NCBI GenBank assembly: GCA_900552585.1
Contig: USAB01000079.1
Coordinates: 1 to 8,596, forward strand
Direction: 5' to 3'
Length of the DNA stretch: 8,596 nt
Origin: an uncultured Coriobacteriaceae bacterium
Lineage (GTDB): Bacteria; Actinomycetota; Coriobacteriia; Coriobacteriales; Eggerthellaceae
Both the position numbers and the translations under genes were made by a program. Within the stretch, counting starts at the first letter, position 1. The number at the start of each line of letters is the position of its first letter. This document shows, one piece after another, positions 5,047-8,596 of this stretch. The notes below the pieces were generated by a model. That model saw only the letters and a list, made by a program, of their open reading frames with translations. It made no database searches and was not told where the DNA came from.

Positions 5047-7017
5047 ATGTGCGGATTTGTGGGCTTTACCGCCAACGATTACAACCGTGAGATCAACGAG
5101 TCCATCATCAAGGACATGGCCGACCGTATCATCCATCGCGGCCCCGATGATGATGGCTATTTCATCAATGACGACATCGCAATGGGATTCCGTCGTCTGT
5201 CCATCATCGACTTGGCAGGCAGCCCGCAGCCGATGACGAACGAAGACGGCTCCGTCATCGTCACGTTCAATGGCGAGATCTACAACTTCATGGATCTGCG
5301 CAATGAGCTGATTGCCGCCGGCCATGATTTCAAGACGAAGGGCGATACGGAGACCATCGTGCACGGCTACGAGGAATGGGGCACGGGCGTCTTCGAGAAA
5401 CTGCGCGGCATGTTTGCGATTGCCATTTGGGACGATAAGCGCAAGCGCCTGGTATGCGCCCGCGACATCTTCGGCATCAAGCCGTTCTATTACCAGAAGG
5501 TGGGCGACCGCCTGATCTACGGCTCAGAGATCAAGTCGTTCCTGGCACATCCGAAATTCGAGAAGCGCCTGAACCGCCGTCAGCTGCCGCAGTACCTGTG
5601 CTTCGAGTACATGAACGATTCCCAGACCATGTTCGACAACGTGCATAAGCTGATTCCCGGCCATTTCATGGTTTTCGAGAACGGTAACCTGGACATCCAG
5701 TGTTTCTACCGCATCACGTACCATATCGACGAGTCGAAGTCCCTGGACGAATGGGCCGATATCATCTGCGACACGTTCGACGAGAGCGTCAGCGCGCATC
5801 AGATTGCCGATGTCGAAGTGGGGTCGTTCTTGTCCGGCGGCATCGATTCCAGCCTGGCGGCGTACGAGATGGGCCGGCATACGGACGGCATCAAGACGTT
5901 CAGCGTGGGCTACGACATCTCGGGCTGCGAGGAGCAGCGCGACAAGGCTGAGAACGCGGGCTTCCGTATCAAGCTAGACGAGTTGGACGATGCCCGCAAG
6001 TTTGCGGAGTGGGCTGGTCTGGCGAACAAGGACGTGCAGGTCACTGCAAAGGAGTTCCTGGACATCGTTCCCACGGAGCAATACCACATGGACGAGCCGC
6101 TGGGCGCGCCGTCGGCTATTCCGCTGTTCTTCGTCAGCCAGCTTGCGGCGAAGGAAGTCAAGGTTGTCCAATCCGGCGAAGGCGCCGACGAGCTGTTCGG
6201 CGGCTACTGGATCTACCACGACCAGTACGAGTTCTCGAAGTACTTCAAGATTCCGGAGCCCATTCGCGCGGCGCTTGGCGCTGCGGCGGAGCTTCTGCCG
6301 GAGGGCACGCACGGTCGCCGCTTCGCCATGCGCGGTGCCGGCGGTCCCGAGCGTTCGTATCAGCGCGCCAGCATGAACTACATGTGGGACGAGGTGCCGA
6401 AGGTCCTGAAGAACTACCAGGGTCCCTGCAAGCCCTGGGAGTGGTGCAAGCCGCACTTCGACGAGGCGGCGAAGCAGACGCAGAACGGCGACGTCATCAC
6501 GCAGACGCAGTACGTGGACATGGTCAGTTACATGCCGTACGACATCTGCCTGAAGGCCGACCGCATGTCTATGGCACACAGCCTGGAGCTGCGCGTGCCG
6601 TTCTTGGACAAGAAGGTCCTGGATGTGGCGCTGCAGCTTCCCACGGATTGCCGCGTGACGGACGAGCACAGCAAGTATGCGCTGCGCCGTGCGGCGGCGA
6701 AGCTGGGATTCCCGCAGGCCGTGGCGAACATGCCGAAGCAGCCGTTCATCACGCCGCTGACGGTTTGGCTGCAGACCGACCTGTATTACAACCGCATTCG
6801 TGATGCGTTCACGAGCCCCGCTGCCGAGGAGTTCTTCAATACGGACTATCTGCTGGAAATGCTGGACGATCATTACCATGCGGATTTCGCGACGCAGGAG
6901 GGCCGCAGCAAGCTGAAGATGATGCGCATCTGGAACGTGTATTGCTTCCTGTGCTGGTACGAGGTGTTCTTCGGCGAAACGAGCAAGCAGTACGCGCCGA
7001 AGACGAAGGTGGACTAG
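5047..7017 (+). CDS. asnB: Glutamine-dependent asparagine synthetase-family amidotransferase
   Basis: A 656-residue two-domain enzyme that hydrolyses glutamine and passes ammonia to an adenylated carboxylate. The N-terminal class II glutaminase domain (2-about 190) has nucleophile Cys2, RRLSIIDL (49-56), NGEIYNF (75-81), GDTET (99-103) and DIFGIKPFYY (140-149). The synthetase domain (about 230-640) has the ATP-binding PP-loop SGGIDSS (263-269), SGEGADELFGGY (376-387), and DICLKADRMSMAHSLELRVPFLD (499-521, LKADRMSMAHSLE being the core). The start is fixed at ATG 5047, because Cys2 must be exposed, and AGGAG (5034-5038) lies 8 bases upstream. Length is nearer to LtsA/B. subtilis-type AsnB proteins (about 620-650) than to E. 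coli AsnB (554). It could make free asparagine. Alternatively, like Corynebacterium LtsA or Lactococcus AsnH, it could amidate a peptidoglycan carboxylate, which its ligase neighbour favours. Confidence 0.93.
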   Translation: MCGFVGFTANDYNREINESIIKDMADRIIHRGPDDDGYFINDDIAMGFRRLSIIDLAGSPQPMTNEDGSVIVTFNGEIYNFMDLRNELIAAGHDFKTKGDTETIVHGYEEWGTGVFEKLRGMFAIAIWDDKRKRLVCARDIFGIKPFYYQKVGDRLIYGSEIKSFLAHPKFEKRLNRRQLPQYLCFEYMNDSQTMFDNVHKLIPGHFMVFENGNLDIQCFYRITYHIDESKSLDEWADIICDTFDESVSAHQIADVEVGSFLSGGIDSSLAAYEMGRHTDGIKTFSVGYDISGCEEQRDKAENAGFRIKLDELDDARKFAEWAGLANKDVQVTAKEFLDIVPTEQYHMDEPLGAPSAIPLFFVSQLAAKEVKVVQSGEGADELFGGYWIYHDQYEFSKYFKIPEPIRAALGAAAELLPEGTHGRRFAMRGAGGPERSYQRASMNYMWDEVPKVLKNYQGPCKPWEWCKPHFDEAAKQTQNGDVITQTQYVDMVSYMPYDICLKADRMSMAHSLELRVPFLDKKVLDVALQLPTDCRVTDEHSKYALRRAAAKLGFPQAVANMPKQPFITPLTVWLQTDLYYNRIRDAFTSPAAEEFFNTDYLLEMLDDHYHADFATQEGRSKLKMMRIWNVYCFLCWYEVFFGETSKQYAPKTKVD

Positions 7018-7099
7018 CCCGCCGATATCCGCGATGCATTGCTAGTGCGGCAGGAACGTGTGGCGAAAGACATCGCAGAAAAATGTGTCACTTTATCGC

Positions 7100-7127
7100 A
7101 ACCGCTCTCGATTCCCGGGAGCGGTTT
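7100..7127 (+). terminator. Weak terminator-like hairpin after asnB
   Basis: AACCGCTCTCG (7100-7110) pairs with CGGGAGCGGTT (7116-7126), 11 bp with one G-U, loop ATTCC. Only three T residues follow before GCTATCT, so termination efficiency is uncertain. It lies 83 bases after asnB and is the only such structure between asnB and the next gene. Confidence 0.55.
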
Positions 7128-7237
7128 GCTATCTAGTAAAAACTCCATAATATATCCATATGCGTGCGTTCATGACCTGGGGTTTTGCGAAGACGCTTTA
7201 CGGCGGTACGCGGCCATTTCGGACATTTTTCGGGCGA

Positions 7238-7246
7238 TGGTACAAT
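7238..7246 (+). promoter_or_regulatory. Extended -10 promoter of the NlpC/P60 gene
   Basis: TGG followed by TACAAT (7241-7246) forms an extended -10 (5/6 match to TATAAT). A poor -35 candidate, TTCGGA (7218-7223), lies 17 bases upstream. Transcription would begin near 7253, giving a leader of about 35 bases with the Shine-Dalgarno inside it, so the gene is likely expressed independently of asnB. Confidence 0.6.
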
Positions 7247-7287
7247 GACAGCCATACTCTATCAGGGGATTGAGGAGGGTATATCGA

Positions 7288-8451
7288 ATGGAAAATTCGT
7301 TCCGCCTGGGGATTCGCAAGACGATTGCGGCAGCGGCGGGTGTGGCTTTGGCGGCCACCCTGTGTGCTGCGCCGGTCTCCGCATACGCCGACGAGAGCGC
7401 GGGCTCTTCTGCCACGGAGCAGGCGTTGGCGAAAGTCAACGATCTCATGAGCCAGATCAATTCCGCAAACGACGATTACCAGTCCGCTTTGTCCGACAAA
7501 GCTGCCGCCGAGCAGAAGGTCAAGGAAGCGAAGCAGACCATCAAGACGGAAACGGCGAAGATCGACAAGAATCAGAGCAAGCTGTCGAATCGCATGCGTA
7601 CCATGTACCGCGATGGCCAGACATCGTTCGTGGAGGTGCTGCTGGGATCCGCGACGTTCGATTCGTTCATCAAGAACTGGGACCTGCTGTCCGACATGAA
7701 CCAGAACGACGCCGACCTCATCTCTTCGCTGAAGACATCTCGTGCGAAGGTGCAGGCAGCCCAGGTTGAGGCGCAGGAGAACGCCGATACGGCTGCGCAG
7801 AAGGCATCGGATGCAAAGCAGCGCCGTGAGCAGGCAAACGAGCTTGCGAAGCAGGCGCAGGCCGAATACAAGGCCGCTTACCAGGCCGCACAGCAGCAAG
7901 CTGTCAAGCAGGCAGCCGCCAAGAACGGCACGCAGGGCACTGCTACCGCCACCGAGGCACAGACGGTGAGACAGGTGACGGGTGCGGGCAACGTGTCGAA
8001 GGATACGACGAACCAGACAACCGTTTCCCAGAACGACATTACGAACTTCGACCAGACTACTGGCGAAGTCACGCTGACGGATGGATCGAAGGCCCGCGTT
8101 GTGGGCTATGACTCCAAAACCGGCAACGCCATCGTGGATACGGCCATGCAGTATGTCGGCGGCAAGTACGTATACGGTGCCGAGGATGCGGCGAACAGCA
8201 CGTTCGACTGCTCCGGGCTGGTGCAGTACGTGTACGGCAAGAACGGTATCACGGTCGGCGGCCACAACGACCGCGCCATCCTGAATGCCGGCTCTGTGGT
8301 GAAGAACCCGCAGGCGGGCGACATCTGCTGGTGGGACGGCCATGTTGCCATCTACGCCGGCAACGGCAAGATGATTTCGGCCGACAATGAGAAGAACGGC
8401 ATCACGTATCGCAATGTGGATGCGGGCGTCACGTACGTTCGCTACAAGTAA
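7288..8451 (+). CDS. Secreted peptidoglycan hydrolase: coiled coil plus NlpC/P60 domain
   Basis: A 387-residue exported protein. A Sec signal peptide is clear: basic n-region (R6, R10, K11), hydrophobic core at 12-30, and likely cleavage after AYA (32-34). Residues 45-210 form a long alanine/glutamine/lysine-rich coiled coil, with the internal VEVLLGSATFDSFIKNWDLL (115-134) typical of PcsB/CwlO/RipA-type N-terminal domains. A Thr/Gln/Asn-rich linker (213-258) leads to an NlpC/P60 domain (about 280-387) with FDCSGLVQYVY (306-316, nucleophile Cys308) and GDICWWDGHVAIYAGNG (344-360, His352). Family members cleave stem peptides, usually the D-Glu/third-residue bond, during growth or division, and the coiled coil often controls activity. 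The position normally holding the third polar residue is MISA (362-365), with Ser364. AGGAGG (7273-7278) precedes ATG 7288 by 9 bases. It is monocistronic. Confidence 0.93.
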   Translation: MENSFRLGIRKTIAAAAGVALAATLCAAPVSAYADESAGSSATEQALAKVNDLMSQINSANDDYQSALSDKAAAEQKVKEAKQTIKTETAKIDKNQSKLSNRMRTMYRDGQTSFVEVLLGSATFDSFIKNWDLLSDMNQNDADLISSLKTSRAKVQAAQVEAQENADTAAQKASDAKQRREQANELAKQAQAEYKAAYQAAQQQAVKQAAAKNGTQGTATATEAQTVRQVTGAGNVSKDTTNQTTVSQNDITNFDQTTGEVTLTDGSKARVVGYDSKTGNAIVDTAMQYVGGKYVYGAEDAANSTFDCSGLVQYVYGKNGITVGGHNDRAILNAGSVVKNPQAGDICWWDGHVAIYAGNGKMISADNEKNGITYRNVDAGVTYVRYK

Positions 8452-8476
8452 GCGCTGTTTTCACAAGTGCGTCATC

Positions 8477-8513
8477 AAGAAGAGCCCCGGCATCACCGGG
8501 GCTCTTCTTTTTT
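8477..8513 (+). terminator. Strong intrinsic terminator after the NlpC/P60 gene
   Basis: A 14-bp stem (AAGAAGAGCCCCGG at 8477-8490 with CCGGGGCTCTTCTT at 8496-8509) has loop CATCA and leads into a run of six T residues (8508-8513). It is a textbook Rho-independent terminator 26 bases after the stop codon. Confidence 0.93.
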
Positions 8514-8527
8514 CGGCTTGCGTCGGG

Positions 8528-8596
8528 CGTGCAGCGGGGGCTTGCGGGGAGGAGATCGCGAGGGGGGGGACGCGCGGCAGGGGCGTGCGGCAGGGG
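8528..8596. repeat. G-rich tract ending in a 13-base tandem repeat
   Basis: The plus strand has G runs at 8536-8540, 8546-8549, 8562-8569, 8580-8583 and 8593-8596. Two adjacent 13-base units at 8571-8583 and 8584-8596 differ by one base (CGCGCGGCAGGGG, CGTGCGGCAGGGG), and a degenerate third unit lies at 8528-8540. The array meets the window edge, so its full size is unknown. Confidence 0.6.

Noticed and set aside
5974..6879. Long minus-strand open frame within asnB
   Set aside because: Antisense shadow with arginine/leucine/valine/histidine-rich nonsense composition, inside a conserved enzyme.
7128..7287. c-di-AMP (ydaO-type) riboswitch ahead of the NlpC/P60 gene
   Set aside because: Such riboswitches often precede wall hydrolase genes, but the conserved core is not visible and the likely transcript start near 7253 leaves a leader of only about 35 bases.
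7198..8343. Long minus-strand open frame (about 380 codons) opposite the NlpC/P60 gene
   Set aside because: Its composition is the antisense of a GC-biased coding frame; there is no recognisable domain and the plus-strand gene is certain.
1..8596. CRISPR array, insertion sequence, prophage or attachment site
   Set aside because: No regularly spaced repeats, transposase or integrase frames were seen, and no repeat of the tRNA-Trp 3' end was noticed in the window.

Overview
The window is a piece of bacterial chromosome of about 57% G+C by eye. Its housekeeping block (tuf end, rpmG, tRNA-Trp, secE, nusG, rplK, rplA) and the protein styles suggest a high-GC Gram-positive. The best guess is the class Coriobacteriia (Actinomycetota). 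The clues are a SecE with a long charged N-terminus, four-cysteine L33, lysine-rich L11 tail, AGGAG-type ribosome binding sites and coiled-coil NlpC/P60 secreted protein. This placement comes from general familiarity, not from a search.

Layout, left to right. Positions 1-3311 hold a plus-strand translation/transcription/secretion block: the 3' end of tuf (EF-Tu), rpmG (L33), tRNA-Trp(CCA) with an encoded CCA end, secE, nusG, rplK (L11) and rplA (L1). Intrinsic terminators or terminator-like hairpins punctuate it after tuf, after the tRNA, between rplK and rplA, and very strongly after rplA. The usual followers rplJ-rplL-rpoB-rpoC are not there. Leader structures upstream of rplK and rplA are candidates for feedback control; the one abutting the rplA Shine-Dalgarno resembles the L1-binding stem of 23S rRNA.

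Positions 3312-3493 are a convergent spacer holding a perfect 15-bp bidirectional terminator. Positions 3494-8513 look like a cell-wall region. A minus-strand ATP-grasp ligase resembling D-aspartate ligase (peptidoglycan cross-bridge formation) is divergent from a plus-strand glutamine-dependent asparagine-synthetase-like amidotransferase. These are followed by a secreted coiled-coil plus NlpC/P60 peptidoglycan hydrolase with its own promoter and terminator. One coherent reading is that the ligase adds aspartate to the third residue of the stem peptide, the AsnB-like enzyme amidates a carboxylate (the cross-bridge aspartate or another one in the precursor), and the NlpC/P60 enzyme remodels the product. 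The alternative is that asnB is plain asparagine synthetase.

The last 75 bases are strongly G-rich, with a 13-base tandem repeat that runs into the window edge. No mobile element, CRISPR array or prophage signal was seen.
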